Shown piece by piece: positions 46,835 to 55,759 of a DNA stretch of 64,000 bases (position 1 is its first letter; each line of letters begins with the position of its first letter). Source of the stretch: CAWHNT01 sp963830775 (GTDB taxonomy: Bacteria > Pseudomonadota > Alphaproteobacteria > Geminicoccales > Geminicoccaceae); NCBI GenBank assembly GCA_963830775.1, contig CAWHNT010000012.1, forward strand, positions 28,376 through 92,375. Reading direction: 5' to 3'. Below the pieces are notes generated by a model. That model ran no database searches. It was given only the letters and a program-made list of their open reading frames with translations, and was not told the origin of the DNA. The translations under genes and the position numbers were made by a program.

Positions 46835-48145
46835 CTACTTCACGCCGAGCAGGCCCAGGTCGACCGACTCGGCCATGGCCTTGTAGCCGGTGTCCTGCGG
46901 GTGCAGGTGATCGCCCGAATCGAACTCGGCCCGGATATGCTTGGGGTTGGCGGGGTCGCGGGCGACGGCGTCGAAGTCGATGACACCATCGAAGGCGCCG
47001 CTGGTCCGGATCCAGTCGTTGACCGCCTGCCGCTTCGCCTCCTTGGCCTCGGAATAGTAGCCGTAGAGCGGGTTGCCGTGGAACGTGTCCTCGAACGGGG
47101 TCAGCGTGGCGCCCAGGATGCGCATGTCGTGGGCGTGCGCCCGGGCGATCAGCTGCTTGTAGCCGGCGATGACGTCCTGGGCCGTCGGGGCCGCCTCGCC
47201 CTTGGGGACCAGAATCGTCTCCGGCCAGCCGATATCGTTGATCCCCATCATCAGCACGACCGTGTCGGCATGGGCGTGGCTCAGCACGTCGCGCTCGAAG
47301 CGGGCGAGCGCGTTGTCGCCCATTCGGTCGCGCAGGACCCGGGCACCGGAGATGCCCTCGTTCAGCACCGCCACCTTGGCCCCCGCCTTGACCAGGCGCT
47401 CGGCCAGGAAGTCGGGCCAGCGGTGGTTGGCGTCGGGGGTGGAGGTGGCCCCGTCGGTGATCGAATCGCCGAAAGTGACGACCGCACGGGTGCCGGGCTC
47501 GGGCTCGACCATGATCTCGCGCAGGAAGATCCGGGACAGGACCGTCTGGGCGGGCTTGAACTCGACCTCGCCCGCGAAGTTGCCCTCGCCCGAGATGTAG
47601 CCTGTCTGCACGCCCTCATTGTGCCAGGTCGTGGTCGGCGTGATTTCGGGCAGGAAGAGGCTCACGGCGAGGCTGCCGAGCGAGGCCACCGCGAGGTCCA
47701 CCGGGTCGCTGATGACGGGGGCACCCGGCGGGACGGTGACCGTCTCCTGGCCGCCGAACGTTAGCGCGCGGTCAGAGCCGGCCTGGATCGCGACCCCGGT
47801 CCCGGCCAGGGCCACATGCGCCGACCCGATCACCAGAGGCTGGGTGCCGTACTCGTTGGACAGCACGACACGCACGCGGCTGCCGCCGACGCTGACCCGT
47901 GCCACCTGGCGCAAGGTCTGGTTCCGCAGCGAGCGCGGGATGGCCACAGGAGCGAAGAAGTCGGGCTCCCAGACCTCCTGCGGGCTCGCCGTCCACGTGC
48001 CGATCCAGTCGCCGGCCGCCGTGGGCTCCGCCCGCAGCGGGCCCGGGCTCAGCCCTGCTGCGAGGGTCGCGATGAGCGCCAGCGCGAACCGCATGCGGCG
48101 ACAGCCCGTGATGAGGTGATGCGTGCCCGCGTGTGACTGCGGCAT
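46835..48145 (-). CDS. secreted SGNH/GDSL hydrolase
   Basis: 436 residues. I start at 48145 because AGGAGGGG sits five bases upstream; the inner ATG at 48094 has none. The signal region is MRFALALIATLAAGLSPGPL within the N-terminus. A jelly-roll-like N-terminal part (VRVVLSNEYGTQPLVIGSA) precedes the SGNH domain: FGDSITDGATST (nucleophile Ser), VLNEGISGARVLRDRMG (Gly), VVLMMGINDIGWP (Asn), and SGDHLHPQDTGY (Asp-His). Related to extracellular rhamnogalacturonan acetylesterase-like and arylesterase-like SGNH proteins that deacetylate glycans. Substrate not deducible. Convergent with the SMP-30 gene, 18 bases apart. Confidence 0.9.
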   Translation of the reverse strand: MPQSHAGTHHLITGCRRMRFALALIATLAAGLSPGPLRAEPTAAGDWIGTWTASPQEVWEPDFFAPVAIPRSLRNQTLRQVARVSVGGSRVRVVLSNEYGTQPLVIGSAHVALAGTGVAIQAGSDRALTFGGQETVTVPPGAPVISDPVDLAVASLGSLAVSLFLPEITPTTTWHNEGVQTGYISGEGNFAGEVEFKPAQTVLSRIFLREIMVEPEPGTRAVVTFGDSITDGATSTPDANHRWPDFLAERLVKAGAKVAVLNEGISGARVLRDRMGDNALARFERDVLSHAHADTVVLMMGINDIGWPETILVPKGEAAPTAQDVIAGYKQLIARAHAHDMRILGATLTPFEDTFHGNPLYGYYSEAKEAKRQAVNDWIRTSGAFDGVIDFDAVARDPANPKHIRAEFDSGDHLHPQDTGYKAMAESVDLGLLGVK

Positions 48146-48266
48146 TGTTCCCCTCCTGATCTGTTCGTGGGCGGTGCGACCGGCACCCGCCCCGGGCCGG
48201 TGTTGGTCCGGACCCAGGCTTGCCGAGTATCGCTCAATGCCGAGCGCTACAACGGAATAGTCGAGG

Positions 48267-48683
48267 TCAGCTTCTGACCACTGCCCTCGAGGATTGCTGC
48301 CGCTCGCCCAGATACCCGCCGGCGAGCCCGGCAAGGAACGGGACCAGGCCGCCGAGCAGCAGGTTGGCCGGGGTCAGGGCGCCGCTGATCACGAGGCCGA
48401 TGACCACGGCGATGGCGGCCGAGATGCCGGGCTCCAGGATGGTCCGCCCCGGCGACTTCAGGCCCACGATGTAGCCGCCGATCGCGAAGCTCAGGATGCT
48501 GATCACGGCCCCCAGCAGCAGGCGCCCGCCGCCGATGGCGGCCGCAGCCTCCTCGGGCGTGGTCGCGGTCTCAGGGATGTCCCCGCCGATCAGGGCCGCG
48601 ATGATCAGGCTGGCCACGATGTTCAGCCCGAACATGATCGCAACCCCGATCCCGATCCAGCGCCAGTCCAAATTGCCCGACAT
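48267..48683 (-). CDS. small multi-pass membrane protein
   Basis: 138 residues, four hydrophobic helices: WIGIGVAIMFGLNIVASLII, LLLGAVISILSFAIGGYIVG, AAIAVVIGLVISGALTPANL and LGGLVPFLAGLAGGYLGERQ. Gly-rich helices with a YIVGLKSPGRTILEPGISAA stretch in between. I do not recognise a characterised family; the shape resembles TIGR04086-like membrane proteins. It reads toward the SGNH hydrolase gene, whose start lies 121 bases downstream, and could share a promoter with it. Confidence 0.65.
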   Translation of the reverse strand: MSGNLDWRWIGIGVAIMFGLNIVASLIIAALIGGDIPETATTPEEAAAAIGGGRLLLGAVISILSFAIGGYIVGLKSPGRTILEPGISAAIAVVIGLVISGALTPANLLLGGLVPFLAGLAGGYLGERQQSSRAVVRS

Positions 48684-48834
48684 AGCTCGACCCCGCGTGC
48701 GTCATGTCGGACCAGCCGACCTGGAACTAGCGCCGGAGCTGGCCATCCGTTCCGCTGCCAGCACCTCGAGCGGGTACAGGACCGGGCACCACGGCGGTGT
48801 CAAGCATCTTGGTCAGTCCGACAAGGCGCGTCGG

Positions 48835-49014
48835 TCAAACGCCACGGGCATGCTGGCGCGCAAGACCGGGCAGGTCGGCCCGGCCGAGGGCCAGATCGTC
48901 GAGGTCGCGGTCGTCGAGGCGCCGGAGCTCGCGCAGGGCCTGTCGATAACGGAGCTCCTCGCCGGCCCAGGCCCGAGCCTGGCGGGCGAGCTTGACGATG
49001 GGATGGATGGTCAT
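48835..49014 (-). CDS. DUF1127-like small protein
   Basis: 59 residues, starting MTIHPIVKLARQARAWAGEE. The C-terminal LRELRRLDDRDLDDLALGRA is the DUF1127/YjiS core (RELxxLdDreLaDiGlsR). Such small Arg-rich proteins in alphaproteobacteria bind RNA or act in phosphate/carbon metabolism. It is the last of three small genes on the minus strand. The start has no strong ribosome site. Confidence 0.8.
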   Translation of the reverse strand: MTIHPIVKLARQARAWAGEELRYRQALRELRRLDDRDLDDLALGRADLPGLARQHARGV

Positions 49015-49040
49015 GGGATCGATCCGTCTGTTGGACGTGG

Positions 49041-49256
49041 TTACGCAGCGCTCTGGCTTGGCTGCTCCGGGGAGTGCCCCGGCAGCGCCGCCACGGCGCG
49101 CAGCATGCGGACAGTCCCGCGGCCGATGGCGTGGAAGAGCTTGTCGGTCTCCTCCACACGCCTGCGCCGGCCTTCCTTGACGAAGCGGGCGATGTCGGCG
49201 CGCGTGATGTCGGGCAGCTCGACCTTCAAGGCCGGGCCGGTGGGTGTGGCGCTCAT
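49041..49256 (-). CDS. small conserved-type protein (71 aa)
   Basis: MSATPTGPALKVELPDITRA followed by DIARFVKEGRRRRVEETDKL and FHAIGRGTVRMLRAVAALPG. The helix with basic residues resembles other alphaproteobacterial small proteins found near DUF1127 genes. I do not recognise a named family. A GGAGG ribosome site lies 7 bases upstream of the ATG. It sits between two DUF1127-like genes, all on the minus strand. Confidence 0.6.
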   Translation of the reverse strand: MSATPTGPALKVELPDITRADIARFVKEGRRRRVEETDKLFHAIGRGTVRMLRAVAALPGHSPEQPSQSAA

Positions 49257-49355
49257 TGTGCACCTCCAGAATGAAGACGAAGGGTTTGGCCGGCATCCTG
49301 CTATCGGCGCCGGCCCGACTGGTATCGTCCGGCCTTCCCGGACGGTTCTGGCCGC

Positions 49356-49574
49356 TCAGGCCGCCGTGGCGAGCGCCGCGCCGTGGGCGGGGCGGCTCGG
49401 GGCGTAGACTTCCACGCTCCGTTCCGCCTCCTCGTACGCGGTCCGCACGATGTCGGCACGGGTGAGGCCCAGATCGCTCAGCTCGCGATCCGAGTAGCCG
49501 TTGAGCTCGGCAAGTGCCCTGTGGAACGCCCGGTACTGGGTCCAGGCGAGCTTGATCTTCTGCAGCAATTCCAT
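49356..49574 (-). CDS. DUF1127-like small protein (YjiS type)
   Basis: 72 residues: MELLQKIKLAWTQYRAFHRA then LAELNGYSDRELSDLGLTRA, the DUF1127/YjiS core, and DIVRTAYEEAERSVEVYAPS as a longer tail. The related 59-residue protein is encoded 340 bases further. A palindrome at 49639-49656, about 65 bases upstream of its start, may control it. Confidence 0.85.
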   Translation of the reverse strand: MELLQKIKLAWTQYRAFHRALAELNGYSDRELSDLGLTRADIVRTAYEEAERSVEVYAPSRPAHGAALATAA

Positions 49575-49953
49575 TTCCGGTCTCCGACGAAACCGGCATC
49601 GGCAGGGTCGATGACCCGCTTGAGCCGGGAGGTTGTCATGACCGCACAAGCGGTCACCCTCCCTCTGATCCGACGGACCTCTTCGTGCCCGTCTCAACGA
49701 AGATGTGGACGAGGCGGAACGTATGCCACCACTTACGCTGCAATGCAGCATTGTGGCGATGTGCAGAACTTAGCTTCTGAAATAGCTGCAGAGAGCAGGC
49801 GGTGATTTCAGTGGTCGAATCAGTTGCTGCGATGCAACATGAACTCTGCTTCGAGCGGTGGAAAGGAACTTTCCCGGTTCAGCGTCACCGACAGGCCGCG
49901 GGCAAGTCGGCCAGCGGGTGAGAGGGCCCAATGGTGGAGTGCGATCGGCGCCC
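49575..49953. promoter_or_regulatory. intergenic region with perfect palindrome, lower GC
   Basis: This 379-base gap is less GC-rich than its surroundings. It holds TGACCGC-ACAA-GCGGTCA (49639-49656), a perfect 7-base inverted repeat about 65 bases upstream of the DUF1127-like gene. The stretch 49700-49850 contains no gene that I can support. The palindrome is a candidate operator for the small minus-strand genes. Confidence 0.5.
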
Positions 49954-50816
49954 CTACAGGCCGAAGATCGTGGCCAGGCCCGCCCGCTCGTTGAGGCGCG
50001 CCATCAGCGCCGCGTCGGGCTCCTCGACCGTGGCCGCGGCACGCAGCACCGCCGGCAGGAGACCCACGTCGCCGACCGAGTTGAGGAAGATGCCCGGCCG
50101 GGCCAGGACCCAGCGCACGGCGGTGCGGATGTCGTCCTCGTCCTCGAGCGGCTGGTACCAGGTGGTGCGGTCGCGTGTGGCACCCGCCGCCCAGGGGCCG
50201 CGGGCAATGGCCTTGATCGTCTGGATCGCGACCCGGCGCTGCTCGCACAAGCTGACCGTGGCCTCGAAGTCGGCGGGGTAGGTGCTGTGCTGCGCGCAGA
50301 ACCAGTTCCAGGGCATCAGCACCGAATCGAAGTCGAACCGCTCCAGGCTCCGGCGGTGCATGGCTGCCACGGTCCAGCCATGCCCGGTGACGCCGATGAA
50401 GCGGACGAGGCCCGCCTCCCTGGCCTCGATCGCGGCGTCGAGGGCACCCCCGGGCGACAGGGCCTGCTCCCATTCGTCGGGGTGGGTGAGGGCATGGAGC
50501 TGGATCAGGTCGAGACGGTCGGTGCGCAGTCGCTCGAGCGAGCGGTGGATGTCGTCGCGGGCACCGGCATGGTCCCGCTCGCGGGTCTTGGTGGCGAGGA
50601 AGAAGTCGCCCCGATGCCCCGCCATCCAGGGGCCGATCCTGAGCTCGGCATCGCCATAGCTGGCGGCGACGTCGATGTGGTTGATGCCGTGCTCCAGCAG
50701 CAGGTCGAGCACGCGGTCGGCGGTCGCCTGGTCGACCCGGCCAGCGCCGCGGCACCGAAGATCACGGCCGAGCTCATATGGCCGGTCCGCCCGAAAGGAC
50801 GCCTCTCGATCGTCAT
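49954..50816 (-). CDS. aldo/keto reductase, one frameshift
   Basis: About 287 residues, NADPH-dependent TIM-barrel oxidoreductase. It starts MTIERRPFGRTGHMSSAVIF (typical FGRTG start). After a missing base near 50735 the reading is GRVDQATADRVLDLLLEHGI, NHIDVAASYGDAELRIGPWM, where Asp and Tyr are catalytic-tetrad residues, and DFFLATKTRERDHAGARDDI with the Lys. SLERLRTDRLDLIQLHALTH includes the His/Leu-Asp motif. C-terminal part: ARPGIFLNSVGDVGLLPAVL. The substrate is unknown. It is divergent from the aminotransferase gene, 151 bases apart. Confidence 0.88.
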
Positions 50817-50967
50817 CGCCCACCTCCCCGGTCCCGCGTCTCGGGAGCCTCTGCCTTCGGCAGCATCGTGAAGCCTGCCGGCCTGCGCAAGCCGCGGGCG
50901 CTTGCCTCGACGCGATCCTGCCTCCACCTTGCCGCACCCTCTGCTGGCCGATGGGGAGGCTTCGAGG

Positions 50968-52173
50968 ATGCCCGTACGCCGTGGCCGCGAGCTCCTGCAG
51001 CTGCCGGGCCCGACCAACGTGCCCGAGCGCGTGCTGCGGGCGATGAACCGGCCGCTGGTCGATTTCGCCTCGCCCGAGTTCACTGCGATGATGCGCGGCT
51101 GCCTCGACGAGCTGCGCCTCGTCTTCCAGACGTCGGGCGAGGTGTTCGCGTACGTGGCCCTGGGCCACGCGACCTGGGAGGCGGCACTCGCCAATCTGGT
51201 CAGGCCGGGCGAGACGGTCCTGGTCGCCGACACCGGCATGTTCGCCCGCCGCTGGCGCGATGCGGCGGAGGGCCTGGGCGTCGCGGTCCAGGGCCTGCCC
51301 GCCGACTGGCGGCGCCCGCTCGATGCCAGCCTGATCGAGGAGGCGCTCCGGGCGGACCGGGAGCATCGGATCAAGGCCGTGCTCCAGGTCCACATCGAGA
51401 CCTCGACCGGCCTCGCCCACGACGTGGCAGCCGTGCGCCGTGCGATCGACCGGGCCGGCCATCCGGCCCTCCTGGTCGTCGACGCGATCGCGTCCCTGGC
51501 GGTGATGGACCTGCCGATGGACGCCATCGGTGCGGATGTCGTGCTCGCCGCCTCGCAGAAGGGGCTGATGCTGCCGCCGGGGCTGGGCTTCGTCGCCGTC
51601 GGCGAGCGGGCGCGGCATGCGGCGGCCGAGGGCGGCGGCCTCCCGCGGCGCTACTGGGATTGGGGCCACCGGCGGGGCGATCAACCCTACATGTGGTTCT
51701 GCGGCACGCCGCCGGTCTCGATGCTGTTCGGCCTGCGCGAGTCGCTCACCATGCTGTTCGAGGAGGGGCTGCCGGCGGTGTTCGCCCGGCACCGGCGGCT
51801 GGCCGAGGCGGCACGCCGGGCCGTCGGCCGCTGGGCCGAAGCCGGTGCGCTCGACTTCTACGTGCAGGAGCCAGCGGCACGCTCCGATGCGGTCACGGCG
51901 GTGGCCTTCGCCGAGGGCCATGACCCGGACCCGGTGCGCCTCGCCTGCCGCGACGAGCTGGGTGTCGCGTTCGGGGGCGGCATCGGGCCGCTCGCGGGCC
52001 AAGTCCTGCGCATCGGCCATCTGGGCGACCTCAACGAGTCCATGCTCCTTGGTGCCCTGGGCACGCTCGAGATCGCGCTCCGGCGCCAGGGCGTGCCGCT
52101 CGGCGAGGGCGGGCTTGCCGCCGCCGTATCGTTCCTGGCCGACGCCAGGCCCGGCTCTTGCTTAAGCTTGTGA
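50968..52173 (+). CDS. class V aminotransferase (alanine-glyoxylate/serine-pyruvate type)
   Basis: Intact 401 residues. LQLPGPTNVPERVLRAMNRP and DFASPEFTAMMRGCLDELRL are the start typical of PLP-dependent class V enzymes of the AGT/SPT group. GHATWEAALANLVRPGETVL follows, and ASQKGLMLPPGLGFVAVGER contains the PLP-binding Lys (SQKG). ALLVVDAIASLAVMDLPMDA holds the PLP-binding Asp. It transfers an amino group between alanine/serine-like amino acids and 2-oxo acids such as glyoxylate. As first gene of the plus-strand cluster it may aminate or deaminate the imported compound. The ATG at 50968 is preceded by GAGG. Confidence 0.88.
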   Translation: MPVRRGRELLQLPGPTNVPERVLRAMNRPLVDFASPEFTAMMRGCLDELRLVFQTSGEVFAYVALGHATWEAALANLVRPGETVLVADTGMFARRWRDAAEGLGVAVQGLPADWRRPLDASLIEEALRADREHRIKAVLQVHIETSTGLAHDVAAVRRAIDRAGHPALLVVDAIASLAVMDLPMDAIGADVVLAASQKGLMLPPGLGFVAVGERARHAAAEGGGLPRRYWDWGHRRGDQPYMWFCGTPPVSMLFGLRESLTMLFEEGLPAVFARHRRLAEAARRAVGRWAEAGALDFYVQEPAARSDAVTAVAFAEGHDPDPVRLACRDELGVAFGGGIGPLAGQVLRIGHLGDLNESMLLGALGTLEIALRRQGVPLGEGGLAAAVSFLADARPGSCLSL

Positions 52174-52247
52174 GCTGCCTCTTGATGAGTGCCAACGGAG
52201 TTCGGGCCGGTGCGGCGGCATCCGGGCCGGAGGGGAGGGACGGGACC

Positions 52248-53279
52248 ATGCCAGGACGGACATCGGCAGCGCTCGGCAGGAGGCTTGCGGCACCGCTTCT
52301 GCTGGCGGCGGCCTTGATGGCCCTGATGCCCATGAACGAGGCAAGGGCCGCCGTCGGCCAGGCGGACAAGGTCACCTGCATGTACCCGGTCTGGGTCGGC
52401 TTCGGGCCGGTCCACCTGGCCAACGAGCTGGGCTACTTCCGCGAGGAGGGCATCGAGGTCGAGGAGATCCTCGACGACGACATGCCGAACGGCATCGCGG
52501 CCATGGAGCGCGGCGACATCGACTGCTACCTGCGCACGGTCGGCGAGTATCAGGGCCTCGGGCGGCGCAAGGAGACGCAGGGGACCATCATCGGCACCAT
52601 CGACCTCTCCACCGGGGGCGACGGCTGGGCGGCGGACGGTGCGATCAAGTCGGTCTGCGACCTCAAGGGCAAGACCATCGCGGTCGAGCCGAACCTGCCG
52701 GCGCGGCTGATCCTGCAGATGGCGCTGAAGAAGGACTGCGGCCTGTCGATCAAGGACACGAACCTCGCCGACATCGCGGCCGCCGATGCGATCGGCGTCT
52801 TCGCCGACCAGAGCGTCGCTGCCGTCGGCACCTACGAGCCCGTGCTCGGCCAAGTGGTGACGGCGCATGCGGCCCGCGGCGCCCATATCCTGGCCTCGTC
52901 CAAAGACTACGAGGATTTGATCCTCGACGTCATCTTCGTCCACAACGACGAGCTCAAGGCGAGCCCACAGAAGTACGTGAAGTTCCTGCGCGCCGTCTAT
53001 CGCGCGGTGGACTATTTCAACACCCATCGGGAAGAGGCGATCCCGATCATAGCCCAGCACTTCTCGATCACCGCGGACGATTTCAAGGCGACGCTGCCGA
53101 ACTTCCGCTACACGCCCTACGCCGAGGCCGTCGAGCTGATCGGCAGCAAGGACAAGGAGGGCCGGGTCTACGAGGTTTTCCGGGAAGCCATGGACCTGAA
53201 CCTCGAGTTCGGCTCCTCCGAGGTCAAGTTGCTGCCGGAGGACCATATCGACCGCTCGATCATCAACCAGCTGCGTTAG
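52248..53279 (+). CDS. ABC transporter substrate-binding protein (NMT1/THI5-SsuA type)
   Basis: 343 residues. Signal peptide RRLAAPLLLAAALMALMPMN, cleaved near ARA. Mature part: VTCMYPVWVGFGPVHLANEL, the hallmark of periplasmic NMT1/THI5/SsuA-type binding proteins (GxxPxxxAxElGyF), LGYFREEGIEVEEILDDDMP and DIDCYLRTVGEYQGLG. The ligand is unknown; the family binds sulfonates, thiamine precursors, nitrate and others. The Cys near the start of the mature part is unusual. A GGAGGGGAGGGA ribosome site favours the ATG at 52248. Confidence 0.87.
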   Translation: MPGRTSAALGRRLAAPLLLAAALMALMPMNEARAAVGQADKVTCMYPVWVGFGPVHLANELGYFREEGIEVEEILDDDMPNGIAAMERGDIDCYLRTVGEYQGLGRRKETQGTIIGTIDLSTGGDGWAADGAIKSVCDLKGKTIAVEPNLPARLILQMALKKDCGLSIKDTNLADIAAADAIGVFADQSVAAVGTYEPVLGQVVTAHAARGAHILASSKDYEDLILDVIFVHNDELKASPQKYVKFLRAVYRAVDYFNTHREEAIPIIAQHFSITADDFKATLPNFRYTPYAEAVELIGSKDKEGRVYEVFREAMDLNLEFGSSEVKLLPEDHIDRSIINQLR

Positions 53280-53297
53280 GAGCTTGGGATACCTGCC

Positions 53298-54137
53298 TTG
53301 GCGGCGGACATAGTGGCCGTGCGTGACCGGCCCGCAGCTCGCGGCCCCCGGCCGTGGCGTGACCTCGTCGTGTTCGGCGCCAAGGCCGATCACCGGGTGG
53401 AGCTCTGGGTCGGGGTAGGGGCCTTCGTCGTCGTGGTCCTGGCTTGGCTCCTCGTGACTGCGCGGGGGCTGGTGCAGCCGCAGTTCCTGCCCTCGCCGCA
53501 GGCGGTGCTCGCGGCCTGGATCGGGCTCTTCGGCAGCGCCGGCTATCTGGCGGACATCGGCATCAGCGTGGCACGGGTCTGGATCGCGTTCCTGGCCTCG
53601 GCGGTGGTCGCCATCCCGCTGGGCGTGCTGATGAGCAGCTACCGGGCGGTCGGGGCCTTCACCGAGCCGCTGGTCGACTTCGTGCGCTATCTGCCGGTGC
53701 CGGCCCTGGTGCCGCTGACGCTGATCTGGCTCGGCATCGGCGAGGGCTCGAAGGTGGCCCTGCTCTGGATCGGCACCTTCTTCCAGCTCGTCCTCCTGGT
53801 GGCCGACGACGCGAGGCGCGTGCCCAGGGAGTATATCGAGACCGGCCGCACGCTGGGTGCGGGCGACCGTGCCTTGATGACCGACGTGCTGGTCCCGGCC
53901 ATGCTCCCCAACATGGTCGACAGCCTGCGGATCACGCTGGGCTGGTGCTGGACCTACCTCATCGTGGCCGAGATCGTGGCCTCGAGCTCGGGCATCGGCT
54001 ACGAGCTCTGGACCGCACGGCGCTACGGCAAGACGCCCGAAGTGTTCGCCGGCATCCTGACGATCGGGGTGATCGGCCTCGTCTCCGACCAGGCGATCCG
54101 GTTCCTGCACCGGCGCTGGTTCCGCTACCTGGGCTGA
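53298..54137 (+). CDS. ABC transporter permease (SsuC/TauC type)
   Basis: Intact, about 279 residues with six helices. The N-terminus (TTG 53298, MAADIVAVRDRPAARGPRPW) is cytosolic, then WVGVGAFVVVVLAWLLVTAR; FLPSPQAVLAAW is the usual start of SsuC/TauC proteins. The EAA loop is YIETGRTLGAGDRALMTDVL followed by VPAMLPNMVDSLRITLGWCW. It ends GVIGLVSDQAIRFLHRRWFR, typical of the family. It forms the channel with a homodimer expected. Starts 18 bases after the binding protein. Confidence 0.89.
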   Translation: MAADIVAVRDRPAARGPRPWRDLVVFGAKADHRVELWVGVGAFVVVVLAWLLVTARGLVQPQFLPSPQAVLAAWIGLFGSAGYLADIGISVARVWIAFLASAVVAIPLGVLMSSYRAVGAFTEPLVDFVRYLPVPALVPLTLIWLGIGEGSKVALLWIGTFFQLVLLVADDARRVPREYIETGRTLGAGDRALMTDVLVPAMLPNMVDSLRITLGWCWTYLIVAEIVASSSGIGYELWTARRYGKTPEVFAGILTIGVIGLVSDQAIRFLHRRWFRYLG

Positions 54138-54150
54138 GCTGGGGCATGGC

Positions 54151-54970
54151 GTGAGCGGGAACCCGGCCTTCATCGAGCTGTGCGAGCTGACCAAGTCCTT
54201 CGCGTCATGGCCGCGGTGCCGAGATGCAAGTGGTCGAGCCGCTCTCGCTCGCCATCGGGGAGGGCGAGTTCGTCGTCTTCGTGGGCCCGTCCGGCTGCGG
54301 CAAGACCACGGTGATGCGGATGGTGGGCGGGCTCGAGGTCCCCACGACCGGCGAGGTCCGCATCGCCGGGCGGCGCGTGCTCGGGCCCAGCCGCGAGAAG
54401 GGCATGGTCTTCCAGAGCTACTCCTCGTTCCCGTGGCTCACCGTGCTGGGCAATATCCGCTTCGGGATGAAGTACCGGCGCGACCTGAGGGCGGCCGAGA
54501 AGGACCGGATCGCCCGCCACTATCTCGACCTCGTGGGCCTGACCCCGTTCGCGAACTATCATACCAACCGGATCTCCGGCGGCATGCGCCAGCGCGTGGC
54601 CATCGCCCGGACGCTGGCCGCGGACCCGCTGGTGCTGCTGATGGACGAGCCCTTCGGTGCCCTGGACGCGCTCACCCGGGAACGGCTGCAGCTCCAGCTG
54701 CTGGCCCTGCGCCGGGCGGAGCGCAAGACGGTGATCTTCGTCACCCACGACGTCGACGAGGCGGTGTTCCTGGCCGACCGGATCATCGTCTTCTCCGCAC
54801 GGCCGGCCAGGGTGCTGAGCGACGTGGCGGTCGGTGCTGCCCTGCCGGCCGAGCGGACGCTGGATGTCATGGAGCTGCCGGCCTTCCGCCGGCTGCGCCA
54901 GGAGGTGCTGGCCCTCATCCGCCAGGAGGAGCTGAGGACGGAGGATGCGGAGCTTGCGGCGGCTTCCTGA
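54151..54970 (+). CDS. ABC transporter ATPase (SsuB/TauB type), one frameshift
   Basis: About 272 residues; GTG start at 54151 (MSGNPAFIELCELTKSF), shift near 54215 caused by one extra base, then GRGAEMQVVEPLSLAIGEGE. Motifs: Walker A VGPSGCGKTT, Q-loop MVFQSYSSFPWLTVLGNIRF, signature RISGGMRQRVAIARTLAADP, Walker B VLLMDEPFGALDALTRE and H-loop FVTHDVDEAV. It is a nitrate/sulfonate-type ATPase (the FQ-x-PWLTV block is diagnostic). It supplies the energy for the importer and lies 13 bases after its permease. Confidence 0.9.
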
Positions 54971-54973
54971 CCG

Positions 54974-55759
54974 GTGCCCGGGATGAGGGCCTTCGACTTC
55001 ACAGGCAGGCGCGTCCTCGTCACCGGGGCCAGCCACGGCATCGGCCGTGCGGTGGCAGCCGCGTTCGCGCAGGCCGGTGCGGACCTCGCGATCCTGTCGA
55101 GCACGCCCGACATCCTGGAGGCCGGAGCCGCGATCGGCAGGGAGACTGGCCGCCCGGTCCGTGCGGAGGTCTGCGACATCACCGACCGCGAGGCGGTGCG
55201 GCGGGTGGTGGGCGGCCTCGGGGCCTTGGACGTGCTGGTCAACAATGCCGGCCTGGAGCTGGTCACACCCATGCTCGGCGGCGGCGACGAGGTCGAGCGC
55301 ACCTTCGTGCGCATCATCGATATCAACGTGGTCGGGACCTACTACGTCACCCGCGAGGCGCTGCCCCGGATGCCGGCCGGCGGCAGCATCGTGCTCACCT
55401 CGTCGGTCTGGGGAAAGACGGCCGCCGCCGACTTCGCGGCCTACGTCACCTCGAAGCACGCCAATATCGGCTTCATGCGGGTGCTGGCGAAGGAGCTGGG
55501 GCCCCGCGGCATCCGGGTCAACGCCGTCTGCCCCGGCTGGGTCAGGACCCGTGCGGCACTCCGCTCGCTGGGCGAGGTCTCGGCGGCTGCCGGCATCGGC
55601 GAGGACGAGATGCTGGACCAGATATTGGCCGGCCAGGCCCTGCCTGGCCTGATGGAGCCCTCGGACGTGACCGACCTCTATCTGTTCCTGGCCTCCGACC
55701 TCGCCCGCAACATCACCGGGCAGGCGGTCAATGTCGACCGCGGCGAGGTGATGGCGTGA
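54974..55759 (+). CDS. short-chain dehydrogenase 1 of the cluster
   Basis: Intact 261 residues (GTG 54974; ATG 54983 is an alternative). Rossmann motif LVTGASHGIGRAVAAAF, NNAG motif in LDVLVNNAGLELVTPMLGGG, catalytic Ser in IVLTSSVWGKT and Tyr-x-x-x-Lys in AAYVTSKHANIGFM. NVDRGEVMA end typical of oxidoreductases with a C-terminal glycine-rich strand (NITGQAVNVD). Reduces or oxidises an alcohol/ketone pair; substrate unknown. It begins 3 bases after the ATPase stop and overlaps the next SDR by 4 bases. Confidence 0.9.
   Translation: MPGMRAFDFTGRRVLVTGASHGIGRAVAAAFAQAGADLAILSSTPDILEAGAAIGRETGRPVRAEVCDITDREAVRRVVGGLGALDVLVNNAGLELVTPMLGGGDEVERTFVRIIDINVVGTYYVTREALPRMPAGGSIVLTSSVWGKTAAADFAAYVTSKHANIGFMRVLAKELGPRGIRVNAVCPGWVRTRAALRSLGEVSAAAGIGEDEMLDQILAGQALPGLMEPSDVTDLYLFLASDLARNITGQAVNVDRGEVMA

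Noticed and set aside
46835..48094. SGNH hydrolase start at 48094 (right before the hydrophobic signal core)
   Set aside because: No ribosome site there, whereas AGGAGGGG precedes the ATG at 48145.
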